A stretch of DNA of 64,000 bases, taken from the IMG/VR virus record IMGVR_UViG_3300026130_000003, positions 1 to 64,000 of that record; one strand, written 5' to 3'. This document shows positions 8,011 through 17,351 of the stretch, in pieces. The notes below the pieces were generated by a model. That model searched no databases, was not told the origin of the DNA, and saw nothing but the letters and a program-made list of their open reading frames with translations. The DNA is from a virus. Position numbers and translations under genes: made by a program. Each line of letters opens with the position of its first letter. Position 1 is the first letter of the stretch.

Positions 8011-9306
8011 TTAACTCAATTCGAATATGTATGCTTTACCTGATCCCGAACCGCTCGCATCATCTTCGTACTGCGCACCTACAATTGCGTAGTTACCACT
8101 AATCGACACTGACCTACCGAACTGATCATTAAGACCTGCAATCGGAATGTATGCGTTTGGATTGTCTAATGTAGCAACTAAGTTACCCGTAGTCACATCA
8201 AAGATATATGCTTTGCCCGAATTAGCACCGGTTGCGTCATCTTCTGCGTATGCTCCGACAATAGCATAGTTACCACTAATCGCCACTGCGTAACCGAATT
8301 CATCACTAGCACTTGTACCGAATGCAGTTGGATTATCTAGTGTATGTAGTAAGTTGCCAGTTGTAACATCAAAGATATATGCCTTGCCTGAACCCGAACC
8401 GCCAGCATCGTCTTCTGCATATGCGCCTACAATTGCATAGTTACCAGAAATACTTACTGATCCGCCGAATCCATCAGCAAAACTTGTACTGAATGCATTT
8501 GGATTGTCTAATTGGTGTACTAAATTACCAGTTGTTACATCAAATATGTATGCTTTGCCTGAACTAATGCCGCTTGAATCATCCTCTAAACTGGCACCAA
8601 CGATAGCATAGTTGCCAGATATAGATACTGCTTCACCAAAAGTATCATTTAAACTTGTACTGAATACATTTGGATTATCTAGTGTGTGTACTAAATTACC
8701 AGTTGTAACATCAAAGATGTAGGCTTTACCCGAAGCAGCACCGCCTGCGTCATCTTCTAAACGCGCTCCAACAATGGCGTAATTACCACTAATTGCCACT
8801 GATTCTCCGAAATTATCACCAGCACTTGTACTGAATGCAGTTGGATTATCTAGTGTATGTACTAAGTTACCAGTAGTTACATCGTAGATGTATGCTTTGC
8901 CCGAGTCAACACCGCCAGCATCATCTTCATAATATGCTCCAACAATGGCGTAGTTACCATCCACTGCCAATGTATAACTGAACTGATCATTAGCACTTGT
9001 GCCATATGCGTTTGGATTGTCTAGTGTATGCAGTAGATTACCAGTTGCCACATCAAAGACGTATGCTTTACCTGATTGGGCACCACCAGCATCGTCTTCG
9101 TAAGGTGCGCCGACAACGGCGTAATTACCAGAAATACTTACTGACCAACCGAACACATCACCAGCACTTGTACTGAATCCAATCGGATCGTCTAGTGTTT
9201 TACTTAATGTTGCTGTTGTGTATACCGGAGCAGGTGGTGTTGGTAGTTCACCTGCCATGTATGCGACTTGTCTTGTCACATGTACGTTATTAAATTTAAT
9301 GGCCAT
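8011..9306 (-). CDS. Seven-bladed FG-GAP beta-propeller protein 1
   Basis: A 431-residue protein made of seven repeats of about 55 residues. Each reads roughly [15 protein letters not shown], then [37 protein letters not shown], the FG-GAP/integrin-alpha-type blade. The short N-terminus (MAIKFNNVHVTR) may anchor it to the virion, and ATLSKTLD before blade 1 can close the ring with the truncated blade 7. Acidic loops such as YEDDAGG could bind calcium. Its own late promoter and terminator make it a stand-alone late cassette. The likely role is virion-surface adhesion or decoration. It is a paralogue of 37833-39113; near-identical blades indicate recent repeat homogenisation. Confidence 0.75.
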   Translation of the reverse strand: MAIKFNNVHVTRQVAYMAGELPTPPAPVYTTATLSKTLDDPIGFSTSAGDVFGWSVSISGNYAVVGAPYEDDAGGAQSGKAYVFDVATGNLLHTLDNPNAYGTSANDQFSYTLAVDGNYAIVGAYYEDDAGGVDSGKAYIYDVTTGNLVHTLDNPTAFSTSAGDNFGESVAISGNYAIVGARLEDDAGGAASGKAYIFDVTTGNLVHTLDNPNVFSTSLNDTFGEAVSISGNYAIVGASLEDDSSGISSGKAYIFDVTTGNLVHQLDNPNAFSTSFADGFGGSVSISGNYAIVGAYAEDDAGGSGSGKAYIFDVTTGNLLHTLDNPTAFGTSASDEFGYAVAISGNYAIVGAYAEDDATGANSGKAYIFDVTTGNLVATLDNPNAYIPIAGLNDQFGRSVSISGNYAIVGAQYEDDASGSGSGKAYIFELS

Positions 9307-9339
9307 ATAAACCTCCCTTGTTTGTAATATGTCTACTTT

Positions 9340-9348
9340 TATTTATCA
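9340..9348 (-). promoter_or_regulatory. Late promoter (TGATAAATA) for FG-GAP protein 1
   Basis: TGATAAATA on the minus strand predicts a start near 9334 and a leader of about 28 nt containing GGGAGG before ATG 9306. It lies back to back with the sigma70 promoter at 9357-9384. Confidence 0.6.
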
Positions 9349-9356
9349 AAAAAAGG

Positions 9357-9384
9357 TTGACAACTATACTAAATATGTTATACT
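9357..9384 (+). promoter_or_regulatory. Sigma70 promoter for the 9414 gene
   Basis: Perfect TTGACA (9357-9362), 16-bp spacer, TATACT (9379-9384, 5 of 6). The predicted start is near 9391, followed by AAGGAGAT and ATG 9414. Confidence 0.7.
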
Positions 9385-9413
9385 TGTTCAGTATTGAGTT
9401 AAGGAGATAGAAC

Positions 9414-10172
9414 ATGAATGAATCTAAATTCAAAGAAGTAACTACTCGGGAATATCGTGGTACTGAACTCGTCCTGGGTATGTCAGAATCATTCGCTCCT
9501 GCATCATCTTATGACTTGTCTACTCTAGTTGCGGCTTCACTGGTAGCAAAAGATATCAACGGTACATATGTTAAGCGTGGCAATGAATATCGTAATACAG
9601 ACCCAGACAAACCATACGAAAGTTATGTAATAGTTCGTTGGTCAAACCGCGATACTATTCTCATACTTATGGCAAATTACCCTGAACTAGTAGAAGAACG
9701 GTTAGAAGAAGCCAAAGAATTCATTTCTACACTGGAAACTAATCTTGCATTCAAAGCATTGTCTGACCACCTGACAAGTTTTGAAATATCTATTACAGAA
9801 GCAATAGCAAATAGTGAGGTTAGTCGCCGTAATATTGGTTGTTTGGCTTATGCTCCGTACTATGTAGAAAATGAAATTCGCAACAGTGATGTTAATCTAC
9901 GTGCAACAGATAGTAAGCATTTGGGTGTTCCCGGTGACAAACTTACACTCATACTAGAAAATATCCGTGTTGTAGAATCTCGTGGTTATCCAGGCTATAA
10001 TGTATCTGCTATCACAAACACTAACGACTTGGTTTCATTCTTTACATCTAAAAATGATTTTTGCAACATTGAAGGTTCATACCGTATAACTGCTAAAATC
10101 AAATCATGCGGAGTGGATTGGAAAACAAAATCTATCCCAGAAACACGTTTAAACTATGTTAAGATTGTTTAA
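9414..10172 (+). CDS. Unknown protein, possible C-terminal OB-like domain
   Basis: A 252-residue protein of no family I recognise with confidence. The N-terminal half is mixed alpha/beta (SYVIVRWSNRDTILILMA). The last ~75 residues (KLTLILENIRVVESRGYPGYNVSAITN..., ending in SYRITAKIKSCGVDWKTK and RLNYVKIV) have the five-strand pattern of small OB-fold-like domains that phage replication or nuclease proteins often carry. It is transcribed from a host-type promoter, opposite to its neighbours, so it is probably an early gene. Its stop overlaps the convergent gene by 14 bp. Function unknown. Confidence 0.7.
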   Translation: MNESKFKEVTTREYRGTELVLGMSESFAPASSYDLSTLVAASLVAKDINGTYVKRGNEYRNTDPDKPYESYVIVRWSNRDTILILMANYPELVEERLEEAKEFISTLETNLAFKALSDHLTSFEISITEAIANSEVSRRNIGCLAYAPYYVENEIRNSDVNLRATDSKHLGVPGDKLTLILENIRVVESRGYPGYNVSAITNTNDLVSFFTSKNDFCNIEGSYRITAKIKSCGVDWKTKSIPETRLNYVKIV

Positions 10173-11424
10173 ACTGGGTTAGTATAGGTATCAAATCACA
10201 CGCAGGTGCAAAGGGGTCTTTATCCTGTTTATGCATCTGCTCAAAGTTATAAGTCAAATCTCCCAACATTTCTATTAGTGTTTCTGACCACCATTCATCT
10301 GACATAGAATGAAGACGGTCTAACTCTGCTAAAAACTTTATCATTCTGGTCTTATGGTCTGGTTCTTTATCGTAGTCGTGGTTAATCCAACGGTCAAATG
10401 TTCTAAAACCTTTCCTACGTAATACTTCTATATTGTTTACATCACCGAATTGTATGAAAGGTTGCATCATAAGAAACGGTTTGTAAGATTTTTCCGTTAT
10501 AAAAGAAGAGTTGTATGGTACTTCCGGCACTGTCTCTGTTACTATATGTAGTGTGCTATTCATAGCGTGTGGTAAGAAAACTGTAGGAGCATGATTGAAA
10601 TCAAGGTCTATATCTTGTTCTCCTATGACCGGTGTAACAAATCCTTCATGGTTTATATAATAATCTACATCGTCTGACAAATAATCAAAATACGGTTCGT
10701 TTTTAGAGTATGAATTCCCTTCACCTCGAGGTGCATGGTCTCCCAAACTGTGAATACAACTGTCTATATAACCCTTACTTCTCATATGTGCCAGTATCAA
10801 TATACGGTGCGGTCTTGCTCTACGGTTGTAACATACACTTCTAAATCGTGGTTTTAGTTTTCGTTCTATCTGCTCTATTCGTGCTTTATAGAAATGTTCT
10901 TTATTGTATCTTATGTTTTCATCTGTGAACAAAACATATCGTAGTGTATCACCGGATAATAAATTAACTCCTCGAGATTGTACATTATCAATCATTTCTT
11001 GAGGCATAAACTCTTGCTCAAGGTATGCACCGGTTACCAATGTTATTTGAGAAGGTGATTTAACATTAAGAGATTTTATTAAAATATCAAAATCTATGTG
11101 GTCATAAGTAAATGATTCAGTTGTCCAATTGATAATCCAATGTACTAATCCTTCTCCCGAATCCTCATATAATCTAGCATCTAATTCAATATCAGGAGCG
11201 TTGTCCACAGGTTTACAAAAGGAATATTTGAATACTCCATCATCTTTAAAGTCGGTTTCTACATCCATAAACACAACATACTTGTTTCCATAAACAATAT
11301 ATTGTTGAGGTTTTATTTCAAAGTAATTTAAACTATTGTACGCATTCTGAAAATATTCATACTGCGTACTGTCATAGTCTATGTTGTATATGTTTCCACG
11401 ATTAAACAATACAGCAGGTAACAT
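10159..11424 (-). CDS. Glycosyltransferase-like protein (EK-motif family) 1
   Basis: A 421-residue protein. The C-terminal third carries SFITEKSYKPFLMMQPFIQFG (about residues 302-322), followed by LRRKGFRTFDRWINHDYD. This [S/T]EK-[S/T]-aromatic-x-P...PF block recurs in the proteins at 50458-51675 and 52538-53623. It resembles the nucleotide-sugar-binding region of GT10-type fucosyltransferases (TEKLxNALxxGxxPV). The N-terminal two thirds are unrecognised. The gene abuts the nucleotide-sugar dehydrogenase, which fits sugar transfer. The resemblance is by motif only and needs a structure-level comparison. Confidence 0.45.
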   Translation of the reverse strand: MLPAVLFNRGNIYNIDYDSTQYEYFQNAYNSLNYFEIKPQQYIVYGNKYVVFMDVETDFKDDGVFKYSFCKPVDNAPDIELDARLYEDSGEGLVHWIINWTTESFTYDHIDFDILIKSLNVKSPSQITLVTGAYLEQEFMPQEMIDNVQSRGVNLLSGDTLRYVLFTDENIRYNKEHFYKARIEQIERKLKPRFRSVCYNRRARPHRILILAHMRSKGYIDSCIHSLGDHAPRGEGNSYSKNEPYFDYLSDDVDYYINHEGFVTPVIGEQDIDLDFNHAPTVFLPHAMNSTLHIVTETVPEVPYNSSFITEKSYKPFLMMQPFIQFGDVNNIEVLRRKGFRTFDRWINHDYDKEPDHKTRMIKFLAELDRLHSMSDEWWSETLIEMLGDLTYNFEQMHKQDKDPFAPACDLIPILTQFKQS

Positions 11425-12656
11425 TATCGTCCTCGTGTGTTACCGTAATGAATTACCTTACTGGCATTCGAACTAAACTTACGCCAAGGGTCAATTACAA
11501 CACTTCCAGCAGGAATAACACAATACAACTTATCGTTGCCGTCACCTTCTTCTGTCATGTACTTGTACGTTGTACTCGCACTATGCGCCATTAGAAATAC
11601 AGCAGGGCCACTAGGCTCTTCAGTATCACCCGTTTCAGGGTCAATGTAATGTACACTGTGTCCCATCTGTTCTACATAATGTCCAATCAACATAGAGTAA
11701 CTACCTGCTAGATATGGCACACCAGGCTTGTATGCTTTACCATGAATCCATATTGGCAGATTATTTTCTTCAGCATGTTTGACTAATTCTTTTGCTAGAT
11801 TCTCTGCCTGAATTTCACGAGCATTCATTATAGAATCAAACAAATCATAACCCAAATCTAATTCTTGTGCCATGTAGCGCAACGCAATGTTATCTCGTGG
11901 GTGACAAGCACCACCATCGCCCATACCAGCAGTCATATATTGTGGTCCCATGATACGCATTGTAGAATTGGCAAGTGCGTCAGTAACTACATCAACATTG
12001 ATATTACCTTGCTTCTCTGCTACATCTTGAATCATGTTTACCAGACCAATCTTAGCACTGATGAATGTGTTATAGAACACTTTAATACATTCGCATTCAT
12101 CCCATGTACCTACAATGTAACGAGGGTCATTTTCCATCACGGTCTTGTAAAAATCAATGAGTTGTTTCGCATCACCTGTTTCACTGCCGTCTTGTGTGCC
12201 AATCATTACCATTTCTGGATTAACCATATCCCATGCCACTGACCCCATAGCAATTAGATACGGATTGTATACAAATCGTGTGTTAGTTACTAAGTCAACA
12301 AACTCTCGGCGTGTTGTGCCAGGTAGTACAGTAGAAATAAGAACCAATAACTGGTCTGGCGTCATGTATTTGTTTGCTTCAGTAATACATTCTTTTACAA
12401 TGTCATATCCAAAATCTTTTGGTTCCAAGTGTGCTGTAGGGGCGTTACCATCGTATGCTGGGTCATGTGGCGTTGGCACAGCAACAAATACAATGTCTTT
12501 GTTTTGTACTAGTTGTTCAATTGTGTCAACTTGTTTAACAAATTCGCTAGGACATTCCATTACATCATAGCCTTCTACATTGTGTCCTTTTTGTGCGATT
12601 GCTTCAGCACATGGTAGTCCCAACTTACCTGTACCTATAAATCCAATGTTACTCAT
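11424..12656 (-). CDS. UDP-glucose/GDP-mannose dehydrogenase family protein
   Basis: A 410-residue nucleotide-sugar 6-dehydrogenase. The N-terminal NAD-binding motif is GFIGTGKLGLPCAEA. VFVAVPTPHDP and STVLPGTTR are typical of the family. The catalytic-cysteine loop is DGGACHPRDNIAL (Cys near residue 250) and the C-terminal domain contains GKAYKPG. The enzyme oxidises a nucleotide hexose to the uronate, a precursor for surface polysaccharides. The start at 12656 follows GAGGAT; the stop shares a base with the next start. The exact substrate is not determinable from sequence. Confidence 0.85.
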   Translation of the reverse strand: MSNIGFIGTGKLGLPCAEAIAQKGHNVEGYDVMECPSEFVKQVDTIEQLVQNKDIVFVAVPTPHDPAYDGNAPTAHLEPKDFGYDIVKECITEANKYMTPDQLLVLISTVLPGTTRREFVDLVTNTRFVYNPYLIAMGSVAWDMVNPEMVMIGTQDGSETGDAKQLIDFYKTVMENDPRYIVGTWDECECIKVFYNTFISAKIGLVNMIQDVAEKQGNINVDVVTDALANSTMRIMGPQYMTAGMGDGGACHPRDNIALRYMAQELDLGYDLFDSIMNAREIQAENLAKELVKHAEENNLPIWIHGKAYKPGVPYLAGSYSMLIGHYVEQMGHSVHYIDPETGDTEEPSGPAVFLMAHSASTTYKYMTEEGDGNDKLYCVIPAGSVVIDPWRKFSSNASKVIHYGNTRGR

Positions 12657-12667
12657 TCAGTATATCC

Positions 12668-14056
12668 TCAAGATTCAGTTAATTCTTTACATAGTAAGTA
12701 AAACGATTCCATTTCAGGGAATGTTTTTACTAGATTAGTATCTCTACGTTTGTCATGTTCAGTGAACCAACGATAGAAGTTTTTTCGTGCTTCTAATTCT
12801 TTCGCATGTTCATAACGAGTACTTTCCATATAGTCAACCACTCGTTTAAATTTTTCGTACTCTAACGGACTAAATTTCATTCTATCATTCTCATCCATAT
12901 TATTATGTATGAATTCTAAATGACTATGCATATACGGCATAAACTGTTCTTTAGGTAGAATATTCATATCGTATAATAGAGGTTCTTTTAAGTGCGGTGT
13001 ATCAAAACGAACTCTTTGCCATTGCGTCTCGTTGTCATCTGAATTATATTTAGTCCTCCACTCTAGTATCTTTTCTAACAATGTTTGAAAACTTGTCACT
13101 GAAAAGATATTAAATGTAATCATAAATGTAATTGGAAGTCCAGTATTACTCAAATAGTAATCTAAGTTCTGTTCCCATAGTTCTATGTCAAGACCATCAC
13201 GGGTATACTCTGCTCGCTTAGTCCATGTATCAATACTCGAATACAGTTTAAAACTTTTAATTTTACCTTCTGCTTTTAGTCGTTTAACCGTGTCTGCTAG
13301 TTTGACTACCAGTGCATTCTTCACACCAAGATTACTGTTAAGTTCAATTTGGATATGTGGTTTAGGATCTTTGTCAAGTTGCTCAAATAGTTCCCATGTA
13401 CTGCGGTGTAGCAGTGGTTCGCCGCCTGTGATACGTAGTATGTTAAGTGTCTTACTTACTTCAGGCCACCATTCCCACCACGCGTCAACGTATGGATTAG
13501 ATTCTTCTTTATGAAAGAGTGTAAACCAATCTATGTCTGCTCTATGTTCTGTACTCATAGAGTACGGACCATGCTTTTTAATTTCATTCCAGTATCGACT
13601 ACTTGCTTTAGGATGACAATAGCCGCAACGAAAGTTACACTCATTGCTGAATGATATTTCAATATATTCTGGATTGATGTTCAAATCAAAGTCAGCATTT
13701 TTGATTTCTTCCAATCGTTCAGGCGTGTATATACTTGCTGTCTTAATTTTACGGTCAGAAATATAATCTTTACCCATTGCTTCTATACGCCAGCAGTATG
13801 AGCAACCAGAAGGTTGTTTACCTTCTAGCATATCTTTTCGTTCTTGCTTTTTCTGTCGTGTATTATGAAGTGCGCTTGGATTCCCTACCAACTCACCTGT
13901 TGGGATACGATGTGGTGGCGGATGATAACAACTATGTGTTTCACCTGTTTGTAAGTACAATGTTGTATGATGCCACTTTGCCAAACAAAATGTCGGGCTA
14001 ATGGCTTCATCTGTAATGTCCATTACATTTTTTATACGTTCTAGTTCTTGACTCAT
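12668..14056 (-). CDS. Twitch-domain radical SAM protein
   Basis: A 462-residue enzyme. An N-terminal auxiliary region with cysteines (FCLAKWHHTTLYL...SCYHPP, SGCSYCW) precedes the radical SAM motif CNFRCGYC near residue 140, and ITGGEPLLHRSTW gives the second barrel motif (GGEP). This matches the twitch-domain radical SAM proteins often annotated in T4-like phages of aquatic bacteria; their reaction is not known to me. The ATG overlaps the stop of the glycosyltransferase-like gene upstream (ATGA), placing it in the sugar-gene operon. Confidence 0.85.
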   Translation of the reverse strand: MSQELERIKNVMDITDEAISPTFCLAKWHHTTLYLQTGETHSCYHPPPHRIPTGELVGNPSALHNTRQKKQERKDMLEGKQPSGCSYCWRIEAMGKDYISDRKIKTASIYTPERLEEIKNADFDLNINPEYIEISFSNECNFRCGYCHPKASSRYWNEIKKHGPYSMSTEHRADIDWFTLFHKEESNPYVDAWWEWWPEVSKTLNILRITGGEPLLHRSTWELFEQLDKDPKPHIQIELNSNLGVKNALVVKLADTVKRLKAEGKIKSFKLYSSIDTWTKRAEYTRDGLDIELWEQNLDYYLSNTGLPITFMITFNIFSVTSFQTLLEKILEWRTKYNSDDNETQWQRVRFDTPHLKEPLLYDMNILPKEQFMPYMHSHLEFIHNNMDENDRMKFSPLEYEKFKRVVDYMESTRYEHAKELEARKNFYRWFTEHDKRRDTNLVKTFPEMESFYLLCKELTES

Positions 14057-15024
14057 TTAGAACCTATCTGTCGTTCTTTTGCTGTTAGACCTGGGTTGCG
14101 CGGTGCATTAGTATATACTCGCTTGAAGAATCGTGAAACTTCCGGTGTGGGTTCACACAACTCTAGATCCATTCGTTGATCCAATAACTGTCCTAGTTTT
14201 ACTGCTTCATTGTATAAGTTATCGTAATCCCATTTAACACCACTGCGTGAACAAAGTTCGTCACCTTCACCAATATTAGCCAACACGGTGTTTGTGAAGT
14301 AGTCACTAAACCATTCAAAGTCAGAAATGAATTCTGTTTTGAATTCACTGTTAAAGTTTACATCGTAACAACCCAATCGTGCCCCATAAATTGCCCACAA
14401 ACCGTTCTCTACATCAGCGCCTACATTACACCAAGTAATAAGTCGTTCATAGTTCTTAGGCCATATCTTAGTTTTAAACTCACTTAGATGTACTCTGTAC
14501 CCACGATCCAGAGACATTTTTACACCTTCTCGGTATCCTGCACGGAATGCTTGGAATGGTGAACCAGAGTTAAAGATAACTGAGTACGTGTTGTTCATTT
14601 GAATGTATTCGAGATCCCAACAAAAGTCAATCTTCATTGACTCAGTTTCTGCCTCTTCGTGTGTTTTCATATTCAAAACAAGTTCACGAGGCCAGCATTT
14701 AATACCGCCATTACCATAGACAAGTCCATTAACTGAGTTTTTAGCAGACCATGAGATAACAGATTTTGCCATATCAGTGTCTTCCGGAATTGATACTTCC
14801 AATGTAAAGAATGCAGGGTCCACGATGTTATCGCCGTCTATAGTAATAAAACGGTCAGTGGTTGACTGTCTTGCACATTCTTTATGTGCGTTATCGAAAC
14901 CTTTGACTCCATCTACTCGTTTAGCAAATGGGAATTTGTTCTTTAAATCTGCCCAATGTTCTTCTTTATTTGGTTCATCATATGAAATATAGAAGATATC
15001 CAAATCGCCTGTTCTAACTATCAT
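14053..15024 (-). CDS. Glycosyltransferase-like protein, single-domain form
   Basis: A 323-residue relative of the third repeat of 4127-5356: RVDGVKGFDNAH, FITIDGDNIVDPAF (DxD at about residue 75-77) and NSVNGLVYGNGGIKCWPREL align. A downstream WDLEY...FNSGSPFQAFRAGYREG segment may form the acceptor half. It is adjacent, with no gap, to the unknown gene upstream and overlaps the radical SAM gene downstream by 4 bp. A GT-A-type sugar transferase is likely, but the fold is inferred from the DxD context only. Confidence 0.55.
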   Translation of the reverse strand: MIVRTGDLDIFYISYDEPNKEEHWADLKNKFPFAKRVDGVKGFDNAHKECARQSTTDRFITIDGDNIVDPAFFTLEVSIPEDTDMAKSVISWSAKNSVNGLVYGNGGIKCWPRELVLNMKTHEEAETESMKIDFCWDLEYIQMNNTYSVIFNSGSPFQAFRAGYREGVKMSLDRGYRVHLSEFKTKIWPKNYERLITWCNVGADVENGLWAIYGARLGCYDVNFNSEFKTEFISDFEWFSDYFTNTVLANIGEGDELCSRSGVKWDYDNLYNEAVKLGQLLDQRMDLELCEPTPEVSRFFKRVYTNAPRNPGLTAKERQIGSK

Positions 15025-15618
15025 TTACTTTGTCTCCACTGAATATGTATCAAAAAATCTTCGTGTTCTTATACTAACGTTGTTTATATCATGGTTGAAT
15101 GGCGCTTTACATTCTACACCACGAACCAAATCATCTAACTCTATTTGAATAGTTTCAATTAGAAATTCGGGTCTATTCTTAACTGTAATGTAAAACGAGT
15201 GATGTGTTTCGTTAAGTATTACTATTTTTTTATGTGTTGGGTTATGTTTATACGCATCTATAATTTCTTCGGATGCAACTATTTTCATCTCACCATCATG
15301 AATAGTCAACGAAACGTCCGCATCACCAGAATCTTTAATTTCAAATATTTGGTTTAGTCTTACAATATTAGGTAATGTTGCTTTTCTTTTTACAATATCG
15401 TATCCGCCACTATCACGCTTCACCACCTTATATTTAGTCACACCTTCTTGACCGTTTAGAAATGGTGCTACTGATTTTAACGAGAACCATGCGCACCTTT
15501 CGTTGTCCGGCACATCTTCTTTAGGTGCGGCAAGTATTTGTTTAATGTTACCTACTTCCGTAAAATAAACAATTCGTTTTTGTCCGCCTGTATAGTTCTC
15601 TGGAACACTACTAATCAT
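15025..15618 (-). CDS. Unknown protein in the glycosyltransferase operon
   Basis: A 197-residue soluble protein (MISSVPENYTGGQKRIVYF...) with alternating strands and no motif I recognise. There is no signal peptide or membrane helix. It overlaps the 15611-16447 gene by 8 bp and ends where the next gene begins, so it is clearly part of the operon. Function unknown. Confidence 0.6.
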   Translation of the reverse strand: MISSVPENYTGGQKRIVYFTEVGNIKQILAAPKEDVPDNERCAWFSLKSVAPFLNGQEGVTKYKVVKRDSGGYDIVKRKATLPNIVRLNQIFEIKDSGDADVSLTIHDGEMKIVASEEIIDAYKHNPTHKKIVILNETHHSFYITVKNRPEFLIETIQIELDDLVRGVECKAPFNHDINNVSIRTRRFFDTYSVETK

Positions 15619-16447
15619 TCAATGTTTTCTCTAATATACTTAACTTTTCATCTGTTAACCACATCTTATTTACATAATGGAATGGCATCGTCTGTCTGTA
15701 GTTACCTACATACAAACTCAAATCGTCTCCTAGTGTACAACCCAATGATTCTTCCCAGTTATCTTCAACACCTCTTACATTTTGCACTTTACTTTTCATA
15801 TGTACAAATGTAGGTGTCGGTCTAGGGTCAGTTACTTCACCCTCAATCCCTAACACCTTGATTAAAAAAGCATATGCTAAGTCTGCACTTAAACTGTCCT
15901 GTCCAGGACCAACTAAGAAAGATTCGTAATAGCGATTCCAGTCTTGAAATATATGTTTCAACATTCTAAAAAAGTGAAACGCATAATCTCCTTTTTTGAA
16001 GTACATCATATTAGTATATACGTTAGGCAACTTTTTGTCTACAAATTTTATTCTGTAGTTATTTGCATTTACAACTTCGCCTCTAAATGTTAATGTGTGA
16101 TTTGGTAACCACATATCCTTTTCTTGAAGTGTATCCCACCAAAAATCTATGGGTTCTACGAATAACATATCAACGTCAAGTACCATAGTTTCATCGAACG
16201 GCGACAAGTCGTAGTACATCCACTTGTTGTCGATTTTCCATCGTGTGTCAACTTCCGGAACCATAACTATATGGTCAAATACTTTTTTATGGTCATCAGT
16301 GATAAGTTTTGCTGTTGTTTCGTCTGTACACAAGCAAAAATCTTTTACTTCTAATTGAGTTGCTTTAATACTTAAAGCCAAAGCGTATGCCATTCTTAGG
16401 TAATCGTCTCTGCTATTTTGTGCTATTGCGATATATCCTTTAGACAT
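15611..16447 (-). CDS. GT8-like glycosyltransferase 1
   Basis: A 278-residue protein starting MSKGYIAIAQNSRDDYLRMAYALALSIK, as in GT-A folds that read out nucleotide-sugar donors. The DxD motif is in YYDLSPFDETMVLDVDMLF at about residue 93, followed by a conserved NVYTNMMYFKKGDYA stretch. It pairs with the 16440-17351 gene, which shares the opening MSKGxxxxAxN and the YDLSPxDETxxxDxD block. An 8-bp overlap with its neighbour suggests coupling. The donor and acceptor are unknown. Confidence 0.6.
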   Translation of the reverse strand: MSKGYIAIAQNSRDDYLRMAYALALSIKATQLEVKDFCLCTDETTAKLITDDHKKVFDHIVMVPEVDTRWKIDNKWMYYDLSPFDETMVLDVDMLFVEPIDFWWDTLQEKDMWLPNHTLTFRGEVVNANNYRIKFVDKKLPNVYTNMMYFKKGDYAFHFFRMLKHIFQDWNRYYESFLVGPGQDSLSADLAYAFLIKVLGIEGEVTDPRPTPTFVHMKSKVQNVRGVEDNWEESLGCTLGDDLSLYVGNYRQTMPFHYVNKMWLTDEKLSILEKTLND

Positions 16448-17351
16448 TGCGATTCTCCAACAATTCTAATAGTGCATCGGCATGTCGTAACAACGATTTT
16501 TTATTCATTATATGTATGTCTGCGCCTAACAATCTAGTCATATAAGTGTCATATTGCGGCTGTTCTTTGATTCGCCGTTTTTTTCTTTCTGATGTTCGTC
16601 TTTTAGCACAAAGAATAATAACTTCCTCGGTGCTTTTAAATTTGTATATTTCGTCTATATCAAAACTATTGACCAAATATTTATTCGGTAGGGTAGGTAC
16701 TTTATCCGTTAGACCGCCATTGATTATATGTAATGCCATAGCAAATACATAATCATTTCTATATAGATGGTCTTTCGCTTTGAACAATGTACAATAATAT
16801 TTGTAGTTCTTACGAATGTGTTTAATCATAGTGAACACAGATTGTGCGTACACAGACTTCCTAAAGTAAACAACCGTCGCCCACGCCATAGGTATCGTGT
16901 TACCATCCAAGTATGCTCTACGAGTGTTATGGGTGTGCCCTAGGTCACAGTAGTCGTAATGTATCATAAAGTCATTAACACTTCCCCATACTTGATCCAA
17001 TACGTTACTCATAATTAAGTAATCTGAATCTATCAATAGTGTTTCATCATATGGTGATAAGTCGTACACCTCTGAACGGTCTAAGTTCATAAAGTGTGCG
17101 TCAATATCTCGTTCGGGAGTGTCGTGATAACGTCTATAAGATGGTCGTGTATTATCGTTTACTTCGATAACCTTATCAAATGTTTTATCTATCGATTCTT
17201 TACTAGCGTTATATGTTGGTGTATCAGTAATCAAACATAGTTCATCGTAGAGGCACAGGTGCTCTTTAGCCATCTTTGCGCATAGTACGGCAATTTTGGC
17301 ATAGTCATAGTGTTCATTGTTTCTTGCTAGAATTACAATGCCTTTACTCAT
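16440..17351 (-). CDS. GT8-like glycosyltransferase 2
   Basis: A 303-residue paralogue of the next gene. It opens MSKGIVILARNNEHYDYAKIA and carries VYDLSPYDETLLIDSDYLI near residues 102-120 (DSD as DxD equivalent), then MAWATVVYFRKSVYAQ. The C-terminus is rich in Arg/Lys (KRRTSERKKRRIKEQ). The start overlaps the stop of the 17351-17716 gene by one base. Probable GT-A sugar transferase. Confidence 0.6.
   Translation of the reverse strand: MSKGIVILARNNEHYDYAKIAVLCAKMAKEHLCLYDELCLITDTPTYNASKESIDKTFDKVIEVNDNTRPSYRRYHDTPERDIDAHFMNLDRSEVYDLSPYDETLLIDSDYLIMSNVLDQVWGSVNDFMIHYDYCDLGHTHNTRRAYLDGNTIPMAWATVVYFRKSVYAQSVFTMIKHIRKNYKYYCTLFKAKDHLYRNDYVFAMALHIINGGLTDKVPTLPNKYLVNSFDIDEIYKFKSTEEVIILCAKRRTSERKKRRIKEQPQYDTYMTRLLGADIHIMNKKSLLRHADALLELLENRNV

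Noticed and set aside
8011-9306. Repeats in the FG-GAP genes as a CRISPR array or DNA repeat element
   Set aside because: The ~170-bp periodicity is in frame and encodes propeller blades; repeats are long, imperfect and without spacers.
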